A stretch of 64,000 nucleotides of DNA from Strix aluco (Eukaryota > Chordata > Aves > Strigiformes > Strigidae), in the NCBI RefSeq assembly GCF_031877795.1, contig NC_133971.1, positions 46,696,892-46,760,891 on the forward strand, given 5' to 3'. Numbering within the stretch: position 1 is the first letter of the stretch; each line of letters starts with the position of its first letter. This document shows positions 12,102-25,756 of this stretch, one piece after another. Made by a program: the position numbers and the translations under genes. The notes beneath the pieces were generated by a model. That model saw nothing but the letters and a program-made list of their open reading frames with translations, had not been told where the DNA came from and made no database searches.

Positions 12102-15100
12102 TTATCTCAAAGGAGATACCTTCTGTGGCCTCATGTACAGTCTGAAAATGTTTTCACTCAAGTGAACTGTTGTAGATTTCCACCTTCTGAAAACTACCTT
12201 TTTAGTCAGGCTGATTTAAAAGCCAGCTAACTTGCACCCATATCCCTGTTTTCACTAGACATAACTAACTTTCACCAACAAGTGGGAAACACCTTAGACT
12301 GTAACATCTTTCAGTCTCTCAGAAACCGGAAAACAATTAAAGAAGACATTAGCATTAAGCAATGATAAGAAACTGAGCCATCACATCTCTGAAAAGCCAT
12401 CACAGCTCTGACAGTTTGTCCTCATTTAAAAAAGCATTAGCAATGCCTTCCAACAATAGGACCAAGTCTATTTCACTTCTTTTCCACAGCTATATAAAGG
12501 GCATAGATCCAATATTCAGCTGTCTGTGCAGATCTTCTTAGCACATCTGAGATTGCCAATCAGGACACAAGACAAAACTCAATCAGGGTAGGTTCCACAT
12601 TGACATGCTCCTGCCTTCATATCACTAAATTGCTGTGGAAACTATTCTATAACCGTTCAAATTGTATCTACAGAGAAAATTGAAGTAGTGTTTCCTCTCT
12701 GAATCTACTATCTACTATCAGAATATCTGCTTTAAAATTATGTCCTTGCAGAAAGGCCTTCCACAATTTAATATTTCCTTTCCTGGAAAAGCATCTGCTA
12801 GACTTAGAACATGTACATGTTTTAATCTCTAAAAATAATACAATTTGAGAAGAAATCGAACCAAAAAATTCTGTAGGGAAAAATCAGATTAACAAAATCT
12901 AACAAATATAAACACAACTCTACAGTTATAGATTGAACTGACTTTTTTTGTTGCTGTACTGTGAAATAATTAACCAGTTCCAGGTTATTACCTTTACCTT
13001 TTTATTAATCTTATCTGTAGTGTTGTGTTCCCAGGCTACTACAAACATTGCATAAAGCCTTGTCTATATGGTAAATAAGCTCTACCGGGTTACCTAAGCA
13101 CAAAACAAACCATTTCCTATGAACTGAATACAAAATTAAACATCTAAAAATGTAAACCTTAGGGAAAAAGATGACTAAGCTTTTCTGCCAGAATATCTTA
13201 TTTACATTTAACATTCATACTCTCCTGTCAAATTTTCAAGCAATGAAAGTGCACAATATTTAGTGTAATTTAATTTTAAATCTTATGCTAATTGTCAGTG
13301 ACCCTTGAACCTTGGAAGTAGTGCTACCATCCACATGGCAAATGTAATTATGGAATTTGATTTCCTATATGTTGGAAGCAATGAAACTGCTTTAATTGAC
13401 ACTGATATATATTTGTAATAACTCTGTGTAAATTAAAAATCAATGCCAATTTTAGTTCCCTGGATACTATTTTTATCAAACTGGTTATTTCTTTAGAACT
13501 GGAAATATGCAGAAGCAAACATTTTGCAGAATGTACAATATATGTTTTAAATCCCAGTGTAGTTTACATGCATGTCATTTATGTTTAAAGCTTGTGTATC
13601 TCACACTTATGTACACACACATAAAGACAAATCCCATCAGATCTAGGCTGCCTTCAGGAGATTTTGCTTCCAGCTGATTTTTGATTGATTGTCAAGCATG
13701 CTTCACAATGACTAAGTGGGATATCATTGTATTATCCGGTATCAGTGCTGCAGTGCACGTAGATAGCCAAAATAGGGTTACAAAAGAAACGAAAAGTAGA
13801 GTTATTCACTTTATTTTTTTTCCCAATTCTTATAGAACAATCTAGATTTAGCAAATCTTTCAGCCCTGTTGTGCTTTCACAGAAATACTTGGCAAACATT
13901 GCTAATTTCATTATTTATTATTTTATCATTTTTCTTTGTCCCCATACTCATTGATAAAATGTTGGAAAGCAACTTACAAATACAAATTTCTAAAGTAAAG
14001 TTACAACTTCATATGAAGGAGGGTGTTTTTCTTTGGCATCAGTAAAAATATTTTGCCATCTGGAAACAGGTATTCTTTATGAATTCAGGTAAATATCAGA
14101 CTAGGCTTTGAAATAGTCACAGTAGCTGCTGTGGGGAGTGGAATGTGATCTTTGTGGTTTCAGCCCTCAAAACCGTCATGTTCAATTGTGTAAAATATTT
14201 TTCTATTGTCAAAAAAATCACAGTAACTTATAATTTTTCCCAAAAAGTAAAAAAAATAGAACTTTATATTGAAATTACCTTTTATGTTTAAATGGTTAAG
14301 CATATATGCTACACACTAAATAAAGATGGATTGAGGAACAATGAAGAGAATAAGAACACTCAGATTTCAGAGGTCTTGTTCTCACACAGAGCACAGGGCC
14401 ACATCTGATCTCACAGTAGTTTATCCTGCTGTGACTGCATAGACTTCATTAAGCTTCATCCTTTATATAAACACAAATGAATACATAAATAGAAAGCAAA
14501 GAGTTGTGCAGATTTTACACTAGAAAAGAGAGGAGAGGGGAGAATCTTAATCGGGAAGCACTCAGCTACAGCTTCAGTTCTGTTTTCAAAAGCTGTTTGT
14601 TCACATTGTACTCCTTAGCAAGAAAGCTAATTTACATCATAGCTGCAAAGCAGCAAAGGCAGTACAATATTATAAAACATTAGAGAAATTTTGCCTTTCA
14701 AAGAAATAGCATTTCTCATCTGTAATGAAAACTCAACGTGATCTAAATTAGGTCTTTAAATCAGAATCATTAAACCACATCAGCCTTTTTGCTCCATGTC
14801 AAGTAGGGAACTCCCTTCTTCTTGGATCCTTTCCTAGCAGTACTAGTCAGTCATCAGGATGTACCTAGGTCTTGCACTCGACAGCGAGATCTGTTACCAC
14901 CCATCTCACTCCAGCCTTTTTTCAGCAAACTGCATTTGGGAAGAAGTGAAATTAGAAAAAGTCAGACAACTTCAAAACATAATTTATTTTTGTTAGCTTG
15001 AAAAAAGAATCACATTTTTGTAATCAATTATTTTATCATAAGCAACTTCTCATGAACTAATCTTTTATAAATAAAAGAATGAGAAAAATTTTGTAAACTA

Positions 15101-17193
15101 GATTTTATAAATGCCCCAGAGGCCCAGCAACCCAACATACCTGTAGCTATATTTTACTCAGCAAACAAACCTTCGACTTGTAGTTTTACTTCTGATGTAG
15201 CCTAAAAGCACTTTATTATATTAAAGCGTACTGATGCCTGTAAGGCCCTTTTACCCACAGCTATTTCAAATGTAGTGAAATAATGCAACACTAATCTCTA
15301 AGACTTTTATTCCATAATAGATGTTTTTCTCACTAAATCAATTCAAAGGCTAATTGGGGTGGAAGGTGACTATCTCTAGTGGTTATAAATACATTTGCAT
15401 TGCTATCAATCTTTTACACGACTGATGTTTAACGAGGCTGAACAGGAGTTCTGTCTAGCCTTAGAACGGTAAAACTCGATTCAAACACTTTAGTCAATGC
15501 TGCCATCAAGTGGCAAAACTAGCAGTTGCACTACTCGTCAGTTCCCAGCTCAGACCTCCTGGCACGTCCCTACTTCCCGGTGAGCACACACGCCAGTGAG
15601 ATGGCAGGGATGCAAGATTCTCTTCTCTTCTCCATATTTGTCCTGTGGATACCAACGTCCGAGCAGCTCTTCCAGCATGCAGGTACTGTTGCCCAAATGC
15701 CCTTAGCTCTGCTGGGCACCTGAAACTCAACCCATTACCATCTACCGCAGCCAGGGGTGTAACAAGCAGCAAACACCTCATGATGATTTCAACCACACAA
15801 GCCTCACCTCAAGGTCTAGACAGACCAGAAAAGGTTATTGATTCCTTCAGTGTACTTTGGACCATAGTCTACGTTCATATATTCTAAGTCACTGAAAACA
15901 TCTATAAGTACATTTCATCTTCCTGTCCAGTGAAGATCTCTTGTCACTTTCTGAAATAAGCTTGCTCACCCACACAACCCAGAAAAAAGGCAAACACTTT
16001 GTAGTTATATTAGGCACATAATTTAAGCTGTTACTCCACAAGTTCCAGGTTTCAGAGACAAGAGCCCTTGATGCTCATCATAGGACCATCTCCAAGGCAA
16101 AGCTGTTCACAATATTCCTGTGAGCTAGGTAGAACAGGATATCCAAAATAAGAAGTCCAGTTTGCCTTCCCGAAAAAAACTGAATTTGTCTGAAACAGGT
16201 GATAAGGCTCTCCTTAGACAATAAACTTAAATAAATATTTTGGGGCTGAAGCATGTTTAAAAGTATTTTTACAGCATTTGCCTAATGAAAAATATAGAAA
16301 TATGGGAAAGAAAGTAGCTGGTTTTCTACTAGAAAGGTTATTTGGGGAAAAAGATGATTTGTTTATTTGATTGATTTGTGAAACAGTCAGATTATCTAAG
16401 TGAGCTCAGTGAGTCTTTCCTCCATGCATCATTTCTTCATGGACAGACTGCAATGAAGTGTATCTTCCTCTTGAAGAATGAGTGACCTCAACAAAATATT
16501 TTGCATACACCTGCAACTTTTAACCATCACAAGTCAGACTTACAAGCATTATCCATGAAAGGATCATACACAGTTAATGGCAAATATGTAATAAGCAAGC
16601 AGTCAATACAACCTTTATGAAGTTACAGTATTACTAGGTGCTTTCTAGAGTTTTGCAACCAGAAACTTAAAGTAGCCAATTGCTGGTATGACAGAAGACC
16701 AGATTACTGAAGCCAGCTATATGATTCCAGAATTTTGCTTTCATGTGCCTAATGTTGCAGTAAACAGATCATAAACAGTAAGTTACAATGTTAAAGCAGT
16801 GGGCAAGAAACATGTATTCTGTCCGTTATTACTGAGCATTTGTACGTATAGCGTCAGAAGACAGTATTTCCTCTGTAAATATTAATGCTGTAGCATGGTA
16901 CTTCACATTGCAACACAAACCTTTGTGTCAATGAATACACAGGCTAAAATAAGTACTGAAATAAAAGTGGAAGCTTAAGGGAAAATAGTGTCATGAAGAC
17001 AGACAAAATGAACAAAATAAAGTTAGAATTATTTACAGACACATATGAATAATGGTAGTTAATAGCACTTTCTCTAACTACAGTATAAATTTACAATGTT
17101 TTTTAAAAGGAATTAGGGGATATACTTATCAGATGGTCAGAAAAAAATATGTTTAAAAAGCTTTCTCAAGACTTAAGCCAAGAATTCACACTG

Positions 17194-17217
17194 AAAAAAA
17201 AAAAAAAAAAAAAAAAA
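17194..17217. repeat. poly(A) tract
   Basis: A run of 24 A residues. No retrogene body or TSD is visible next to it, so it is listed as simple sequence. Confidence 0.9.
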
Positions 17218-17464
17218 GAGTCCAGAATAGAAGTTCAGTTTAGGAGGCCTGTGGACAGTGAATGAACATCACAAACAAAACCAAACTCCCGTCAAATGTG
17301 GCGCATATGCTGCAGCATTAGTATTGCTCCTTTCATGTGTTCCAAGATCACAGCCAGTGTCACAGCAACATTTTTAATTTCTGCCTCAAGTACTTTTAAA
17401 CACAGATGTGTATAATTAGAATACAACTGAACAGACTACGTCTTCTCATTTATTAGTTGCTCAG

Positions 17465-17840
17465 TGTCCTGGTTTCGACCAGGATGGAGTTAATTTTCAT
17501 TGGAGTATTTCATACCATGTGGTGTCATGCCCAGGTGGGCGGGTCGATCTCTCTCTCAGTTTTTCGCTGGGGGCTTGCACAAGCCATCTGCTTGTTGGGC
17601 CCTGTTGTTGTTGTCGGGGGGTGGTCGCCGCACTCAGTAAGCCACTGCTGCATTTTACCCATTTTCTTTTTGGACTCACTATTGTTACTGTTGTTCTCTT
17701 GTTATATTTAGTAAATTCTTCTTTTTATTCAACCCACGAATTCTCTTCTTTTGTCCCTCCCCTATCTTACCAGAGGGGGAAGGGGAGGTGAACAGCCGGC
17801 CACGTGGCGTCTGCCTGCCGGCTGAGTTCACACCTCCACA
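17465..17840 (+). mobile_element. ERVL-like solo LTR with perfect TSD
   Basis: Perfect 5-bp duplication CTCAG at 17460-17464 and 17841-17845. The 376-bp element starts TGTCCTGGTTTCGACCAGGA and ends CACCTCCACA (TG...CA). The opening and the 'GGAGTTAATTTTC' and 'CATACCATGTGGTGTCATGC' phrases match the common avian ERVL-like LTR group; the copy is short for that group, so it is probably an internally deleted variant. No internal coding region flanks it. The open frames at 17457-17791 on both strands lie inside it and are not genes. Confidence 0.9.
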
Positions 17841-18060
17841 CTCAGAAATTGAGACCTTCGCTGTTTATTGAAAGTTCCAAAACATGAGCAGTTGAGGACA
17901 AATCTAACTGGTTTGCACAGTGTAAGTAGATGTGAAAAATGAGAAACTAAGTACAGATAAAATACGCAAGTTGTCAAAAGAGACATTCCAAATAGAAAAA
18001 GGATAACAATTGTACGTTCCAGATTATTTTTCTTGATGTGAAATACTGCAATGCATTATC
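17841..18060. other. short AT-rich spacer between LTR and CR1
   Basis: TSD copy followed by unremarkable AT-rich DNA. Nothing else seen. Confidence 0.5.
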
Positions 18061-18658
18061 ACAGAATCATTCAGGTTGGAAAAGACCCTTGGGATCATCG
18101 AGTCCAACCATCAGCCCTACTCTACTAGGTTCTCCCCTACACCATATCCCCCAACGTCTCATCTAAATGACCCTTAAACACATCCAGGGATGGTGACTCC
18201 ACCCCCTCCCTGGGCAGCCTATTCCACTGTCTGACCACTCTTTCTGTGAAAAATTTTTTTCCTAATGTCCAGTCTAAACCTCCCCTGTTGGAGTTTAAAG
18301 CCATTCCCTCTTGTTCTGTCACTAATCACTTGTGAGAAGAGACCAGAACCAACCTCTCTACAATGTCCTTTCAGGTAGTTGTAGAGAGTCATGAGGTCTC
18401 CCCTCAGCCTTCTCCTCCTCAAACTAAACAGTCCCAGCGCCTTCAATCACTCCTCATAGGATTTATTCTCCAGGCCCTTCACCAGCTTCATTGCCCTCCT
18501 CTGCACTGGCTCCAGCACCTCGATATCTCTCTCGTATTCAGGTGCCCAAACTGGACACAATACTTCAGGTGTGGCCTCACCAGTGCAGAGTAGAGGGGGA
18601 CTATCACCTCCCTACTTCTGCTGGTCACACTATTTCTAATACAAGCCAGGATGTCTGG
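18061..18658 (-). mobile_element. CR1 LINE, 5'-truncated (ORF2 C-terminus and 3' UTR)
   Basis: The plus-strand text is the reverse complement of the avian CR1 3' end: TCACAGAATCATTCAGGTTGG at the left edge, then the conserved ORF2 C-terminal region. Minus-strand translation gives fragments such as [16 protein letters not shown] and [20 protein letters not shown], with frame breaks. The element is truncated on its 5' side near 18658. A dead non-LTR retrotransposon fragment. Its subfamily resembles the pieces at 56208-56417 and 59216-59526. Confidence 0.9.
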
Positions 18659-21600
18659 CAACAATATGCAACAACAAAAAAAACTGGAACAAAAATAAAC
18701 ATGAAAAAGGATGCAGCACTATATATTTGGGCTAGTTAATACACCAATGCAACCAAAACTGAAGTCATAACCTGCCAATTCCACTAACATTGCAGCTGTT
18801 TCTGAATTTCCCTACCACTACCATGCCACAGCAATAGAGGGGAGATCTGTGAAATCAGACTCTAGCACTGTGACCAGTCATTGCTAAAGTTTTTCAGTTC
18901 CAGTCTTAGGCAAGTTTCTAAAATCCTAGTAGCATCAGCATACTAGTGTACCTTAGAGCTTTCACTGTTACTATATGGAAACTGAACCTGTGATAAGCAG
19001 AGTTAAATGTTTTACAGGGAACAAAACTACCCCAGTCAAGTGGCAGCATTTTATGATCTTGCATTTTGCATATCAGCCTCTGAAGTTCTACAGTTATTGC
19101 ATAGAGTTACCAGTTCTTTCATAGAGTAGAACTAATGTACATTTTCAGAAGTTAAAAAAACAAAAAAACAAAAAAAAAAAAAACCAAAAAAACCCCTAAG
19201 TTTTAGAAAAGTTCTGCTGAACTAAACTAGCAAGTTTAACAACAAGATTTTCCAAGCACCTAGCATCTAAAAGAGGTGCATGCCAGTTAACCCACTGTAG
19301 AACAGGAAAGTTGGTGTCAAAGGTGCTCTGGATACATGTAGAAGTTGGAGTTCAGAAAGCAATCAGGCAACTTAATGGAAGAAAAAATGAAATTCACTGA
19401 GGTTATTAAGCTGATAAATACTGCTTATAACTGAGAAAGTTCCTGAACTGTGGAATGCTGAAAGAGGTGACTACTGGGGGAAGTATTACTATAAGCTTTC
19501 ATTTTCTTATATTCTTTCTTAGGTATCTGAAAGTGATCACTGATGGTAACAGACTACTCTGCTAAATATGCAGTCTGCTGCAACACAGATGTTCTTGTAG
19601 TATGACTTTCAAAACCTTATCTGTTTCCAGTCTTAATTTTAATTAAGCATATTTGGAAAACCTACATTTGAAAAAAGTCACAAAAATTCATTAGCAATGT
19701 CCTTACAATTACCTGTCTATGCTGAGACTGCTTGTGCTTTCTGATAAGCCATCTTAGTTTAAATATACTTCATTAAAATCTTCACAGCAGTTGAGTCAGA
19801 CAACCTTGTATCTTCACATCAAATGCGGACTTGAAGTGATTTGTTGAGTTTCCATACAAACTGATTTTGTGCCTTTAGCTCTGTACCTTCTTTCATAGGC
19901 TGTGATGACTCACTGCTACACTGCTCTTACATTAGCATGCTTGTTGAAGGTAAGGTACAAACAAGCACAGCATCAGTGATCACCATAAACTAATATTTTA
20001 CTTATACTAACAGGGAATGTTTGAATTTAAATCACTGAAACACTTCAGCAATCATAAAGTTTAGTGTATGAGTATTTTAAAGTTAAAAATTATAACAGCT
20101 GGCTATTTATCTATGCTTTTGTTATATTTTTTTTTTTGATCTAAGAGCAGCACTCATGTTTAAAACAAAAGATAGTTTTTGTTGCATGATAAAATCATCC
20201 ACATGGAAGCAGATGCATTTTTTTTTTCTGAATTGGGCCCTAATTTATATCACATTTTATCCAGCAGAAATGCCCTAGCTTTGTTGTACTATGTTACCAC
20301 CTATTGAAACAAAATCGGAATCTTTTCAGTCCAACAGCTTTCCTTATAGTCAAGTTTGATCTTTACATTATGAATTTCATTTCATCATGAGCTCTTACAT
20401 TTATATTACTGCTTAACATGAACTCTCACTGAAATGTGACCTGACAATTTCTATCTATATTTATTCATGCTAAGCTTTCCATTTACAACCATTGGGCCAG
20501 AAGTGTAGTATAGTTACTGTAGAAATAATGTTTCCTGCTATTTCAGACAATGAAGGTCATACCAGCTACACATAAAAGGAAATGTTATTTTTCATGCTTT
20601 TCAATTGTGGAATACATTTTAAATTCCTTGTTATAATTACCTATAATAGAGCATTTGCCAAAATTACTTTTTTCCCCAAATTCCTTTTCTCTCTTTTAAG
20701 TCAGGCATATAGTTTATCACTAGCACTGCCACACCTACAGGATAAAAATACCAAATACACAGATTCAAAACTTACTGAGCGATACAGCTGAAAAAAAAAA
20801 AAAAAAAAAAAAACCAAAATAACTAGGCTCAGGCCTGTCTGTGCCTGAGTTTTATTCATGCATTCTTATCCCAATGGCAAAATAATTTTACCTTTCTGGA
20901 GTATGCATTCAAAGAAAGGATCCCAAAGAAATCTATAAGCTTGTTAAGCTTCATGTTCTTATTAAACTAGATCAATGAGAATAACTTACACAAGTCCAGC
21001 TCCATGATGAAAGCTGTGGTCGATTTCTAATTCAGTTTTATCTGCACACTAGCACTTCAGTTCCTAGCTGGTCAACAGTACGCGGTAACTATAGCTACTG
21101 TGCTAATTTCTGCATTACACATTTGTCGAATAGATTTCCAAAGTTATGGGAAGACTCAGAACAATGGATATTGTTATCATCAAGGGACAGATACTGAAAT
21201 TTTGAGTGCATTTTTCTAATTAAAAACATCAGTTGCTTTTTCTTTAGGCAGATAAATGTAGTTAGAAATATGCAGATATCATTATTTGTGCTCTGTAAGT
21301 ATGTTTCCATGCTCATGGAAAATGCTCTATTGTACCATTTATAACAAAATAATTTCAACACGTTCTAAAGCATACAAATATTTGTAAGATAGCTTTTAAA
21401 AAACAAATTTACAGTCTTTTTTGTAGACTAGTTACATGAGACACCTATTAAACATTCATAGGTGTCAACATTTACAGCAGTTTAACATACTGAACACAAG
21501 ATCAATAGGTTTTGTGTGTGTCTGTTGTTTGGATTTTTTTAAGCAACACATTTTAGCTACAAAATGGGGCATTTTCTGAAGCACTTATTCCATTCCTGGT

Positions 21601-22004
21601 TACAGTTCCCAATAAAGCATATTTTATTTGGAAATAACTGATCATGTCAGTTACAAAGAACATAATAAGAACTTTCAAATGTCCACTCTGTCAGCATTGC
21701 AGCACAGCTGAATAAAGTACTTTAGCACCCGTAGCAGGAATTCTGTTAAAAAAAAAAAAAAAAAAACCAAAACAAAACACCACAATGCCATGGAAAAACT
21801 AATTCATCGGCAATGTTAATTTTGTGTCTGCACAAGTGATACAAAATATTTTGGTCTGGGGCTCCTTGTCTCCCTCAATAGCTCCATGCCAGTGATCCTA
21901 GGCAGCCCAGATCCAGTCTCACAACAACCCTTACCTCCATACTCCTTCCTTCCCACAGGAAATCAACTGTCAAGAGACTAGAAATCTACCTGCTATGCAG
22001 TTAG
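18659..22004. other. AT-rich unique DNA, no gene seen
   Basis: No exon or named repeat recognised. Contains an A-rich C-interrupted run (about 19154-19195), a 23-A tract (20791-20813) and a 19-A tract (21748-21766). Small open frames are featureless. Confidence 0.5.
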
Positions 22005-22896
22005 TGTTACGATCTGGACTGGGAGCCCAGAGAGTCGTAAAATTAAGGTGAAACAACACCAAATGACTGGTTAACATGTTCCACTTGGGGTAGAAACAAC
22101 TTAAATTTGGAAAGGGATAATTAGCAATGTGGTCTCTTATTGATAAATCTGTAAGAAAGAAAAGAAAGGAATAAAAGAAAAGAAAAAGAAAGGAGAGAAA
22201 GAGAGTCAAAGAAATCCAGATCACCACCCCAGATTCCAGCATTGTCTCAGGTCCAGTAATCTTGGGTGGTGGGTGAACACCTAGCAAAATTTTCTGTTGC
22301 CTTTTAAGTTCATCTTATCGGCTGATTTGCATACTAGGTGAGGAGAAGCAGGCTTTCCATGAACTCATTAGCATGACAGATAAGGAAAGGTGAAGCATGG
22401 GTTCTGCACACGCACTGAGGGGCAATGGGGTGCATTAATGCTTTTATCCAGTTGCTGCCTTTGTCTTTCCCCCTGTTACCACCAGTTTTCACTGACTTCA
22501 TACTTCTTGAGCAACCACCCACCCTTTTGGCTCCTTCTGGAGCAGATGTTCCCCTCTTATCAGACTTGCAGCTTTCCTTCAAGGACACAGTCCCTAGTAA
22601 GGCCTGCATTGTTCATACAAAGTATCAGGCTTACACAATAGAGCCAATGTTTAGCAGTCCTTGTGCTTGATGAGAAACATCTGTACATGCTACAAGGCTA
22701 CAATTCATTCCTTTGATACTTATCTAAGGAATTTGTCAATACAACCATAAGGGAGCGGGGACGTGCAACCTTCGTTTGATACACTCCATGCTTCCCTGGG
22801 CAGTGTTCCTTAGACCAATCACAAAGGCCACAGCTTGTACTTGAGGTTTTTTGCGTCAATGAATGTTTGAAGCATTAATTCCTTCAGTTGCTTACA
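22005..22896 (-). mobile_element. probable antisense ERV LTR
   Basis: The left edge reads TGTTACGATCTGGACTGGGA and a possible right edge ends CTTACA, giving TG...CA termini and about 892 bp. The flanking 5-mers GTTAG and GTGAG agree at 4 of 5 bases, which is weak support. On the minus strand there is a TATA-like CTTAAAAG, then a pyrimidine-rich stretch and a 3' segment, as expected of an LTR. Its layout (purine run on plus, then 'TTCCAGC-TTG-CTCAGGTCCAG') resembles the better-defined LTR at 37111-38024. The right boundary is uncertain. The open frames inside it are not gene-like. Confidence 0.45.
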
Positions 22897-24871
22897 GTGA
22901 GTCTGGGAAAGAGAGGGAAATATGAGCATCTGATGAGGGTGGTTATACAAATGTTTACTGACAAGGTGTTACAGTCATACAAGGATAGAGATCAGCTGAG
23001 GCAAATATTATATTTGTGAAAATATGGAACTTGATAGAAACAACCTCAACACTAACAGCAATCCAGCCAAAACACGTCAGTTGTATCCAATGAAATCCAG
23101 TAATGTCAATTTAATACACTGTAGTACACCTACCAGAAAAAGACATTGGAGGTGGGGGTGAAGTCATTACTATTATTTTGACAGGAGATACAGAAATTGC
23201 AACTAGTTGCAGAACACCATTGCCCATTATTGCACTCACATGCAATCTATGATAGCTCAAAAGGCAGGGTATATAGCTCAAACTATTGAATGCATGGTAC
23301 TTGCAGCCCACAATCAAGTTTTGAGCCATCAGCTCTATTACTAAGTCCTTCAAAAGTTGCATCTAAAAACCTGTTAGCATATTAACTGTGGTACCCAACG
23401 TTGATATTGAATGTCATACATCCAAGACATGGATATTCACTGTTTTATAAGTTATTTGTAGACTTCAATATTGAGAAGCAGTAGTATAGAATGGTTACAG
23501 TGTGCTACTAGACAGGCCTAGACAAACAGCCGCATGACAAAACAGTCTGGCTGCTACTGATATGCTTCTTGGCAAGGTTAAATTCATGAACTTCATGAAC
23601 TAAATTCAACACAGGCATTAGTGTAATAGCTTTTCTCCAGAGTATGTCCCTTCAAAATTGTTTGACTCTGGAAGAATGCAGACCACTGAGTTCCATGTGT
23701 TATCATAGATCGAACATGAAATCAAGTATCATCGTGAAGTACCTCTAATACTCCTTCTTTATTAAAAATACAGCAGTTGCATATGACTCTTAGAAGAACT
23801 TCCACATCAGCTGTTACAGTTGCATGGATCATACTTGTTTAGAGTGCCAATAACTCATCCAAGTTTGTTTATAAAACCAGACAAAAGCCTGAATAAAATT
23901 ATCTTCACCAGAACACCAAATTATCTGTCAATATATATCACTCTAAAAATGGTTGGCCTTTGATACTAGTTCTAAAAATATGTTATTGAATTCACTTAAT
24001 TTTCTGAATCATTCAAACGAACATTGGAAAATATCATGTTGTTTTTGAAAACCACATATATATGGATTGGATTTTTTTCTTCTTTTAAATATCTCAAAGG
24101 CTAATAGGCTTTAAACTTATTGCCTTTTCATTTTTCCCCTCGTATTTCTTTATACACAATATGCTTAACTCAAGTTTTATACAATAATTACACTAAAGCT
24201 TAGTTTGTGTTATATGTACAGACATATATGAATCTTAAAATTTGGCTTCAATCACAAACTAAAAAGTGTTTGATGTATTGATCTACAAAAGATGACAGCA
24301 ATGTAGGAGAAGAATGAATTGCCTTCTCATATTACAGTTCATATTATAAAGTCATGGCTTTCCATGGTATTAGGATTATGAAATATAATTCAGGTCTCAG
24401 AACTGACATACACTATGGCTACCAATTCAGGCAAGAGGCGCTTCTTAATTAGGTAAAGCTTTTGTATGTTTATAATGAATTAAAATTTTAAACTACCAGA
24501 TTTACTAAAATTATCTTAATGCATCATTAAACATTCTCATCAGGCTAAAGTTAAGACTGTATTTTCAACTATAATTTTGTGCAGGGCATGCAGGATGTGT
24601 AATGCAATACAGAGCACATGTGGTAAGTACTAATTCAAGAACATGGCTTCCTCACAAAAATTCAACTCTTCTTCAGAATGCCATCTTGACTGGGGAATAG
24701 TCTTCAGAGTAATCCATGTAATTTGAATTTGTTTATTGGATTTTGAAAATATTATTCTTTATAAAATGTGAAAAGCACATGCCTCTGTTATGAGAAAGAG
24801 TCTAGCAATCTTCTAGCAATCTTCAGAATAAAACCGTTAATACAAGTTTCCTAATAACAGGACAAAGAAGT
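22897..24871. other. AT-rich unique DNA, nothing recognised
   Basis: No exon, repeat family or RNA gene can be supported in this stretch. Confidence 0.45.
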
Positions 24872-25756
24872 TGTTGCTTTTAAGGTAATGAATTCATTTG
24901 GTAAGAGATGAATCCCTTTGCATTCTAGCTGGTCCTCAGAGATTAGAGGGGCTAGGGGCAGCTGGACTTATCTCTTAATAGCTATGCCAATTATGGCCGT
25001 AACTATAGGCCTGTCACCAGATGCTCAAACAGCCTGTATGCTGTACGTCCGGTTACATTCAAGAGAAGCAGTCAGATTCACGAATAGCACAGTTTATTCT
25101 TATGCAACATCTACAGATTCTTTGAGATTGCCTACGATAAACGCACAAACTGCAGGTTGGCTACATAGCACTACACACAAAAAACCCTACTGCAATCACA
25201 CACACTTAATTCCCGGGTAATCACTCAGCATAGCCGAGGGCCCCAATCTTACCAAAAGGCATCCTTCTGGGGTGGGGCGAGGAGCACAAACCCGTCGATC
25301 TGTCCCTCCAATTTGGTATCAGATTATCGTCCCTCTGAGTTAGATAGAAACTTGGTGTGGTATTTATCTAAGTATGTATGTGTGAGTGGGTGATACAGTG
25401 GTCAAGTCATTGTTTCTTGAGCAAAAACACAGCACATTCCTTGGTGCAAGGTGTGTGCTGTTTTTGTGGAAATAGATGAAGAATGAGAGATAAGGTCCGC
25501 AGAGTTGTGCAAAACAGTCCTTGAGAGAAGGGGAAGAGCAGGAGATAAATCTGCATAGTCATGTCAAATGTTCCTTGAGAAAAGTGGAAGAACTGGACCG
25601 CGCGGCCTCCACCTCGCTTCGCATTCCTCCTTGGTACCACAGCAACACAAATCACTGGATCTCCATCCCGTCCTGTGTTTGTTCTGCGCACTATGTGTTA
25701 AGGAAATGTGTGTTTTGCAGATTTTTCTCTGTTTTGCTTTTCCCACACTTCCAACA
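24872..25756 (-). mobile_element. possible antisense LTR, boundaries uncertain
   Basis: This patch has more CpG and a different composition from its AT-rich surroundings. On the minus strand it starts TGTTGGAAGTGTGGG (right edge 25756), has a TATA-like AGATAAATACC near 25360 and AATAAA near 25098, the order expected in an LTR. A left edge at 24872 (TGTTGC) would be flanked by GAAGT/CAAGT, an imperfect match; a left edge at 25012 (TGTCACC) is the alternative. I assign no family. It could also be unrelated GC-richer unique DNA. Confidence 0.35.

Larger units (their letters stand above)
7027..17459. other. AT-rich unique DNA, no gene recognised
   Basis: About 10 kb without a repeat family or exon I can support. 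It holds an AATAACC-type short tandem run (7531-7562), a TTAA run (8578-8596), a 28-bp duplication (12048-12101), a TATA-like box followed by a donor-like site (12491-12589), a somewhat more GC-rich, exon-like but unidentified patch (15500-15850) and a 24-A tract (17194-17217). The open frames are short and featureless. Confidence 0.5.
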
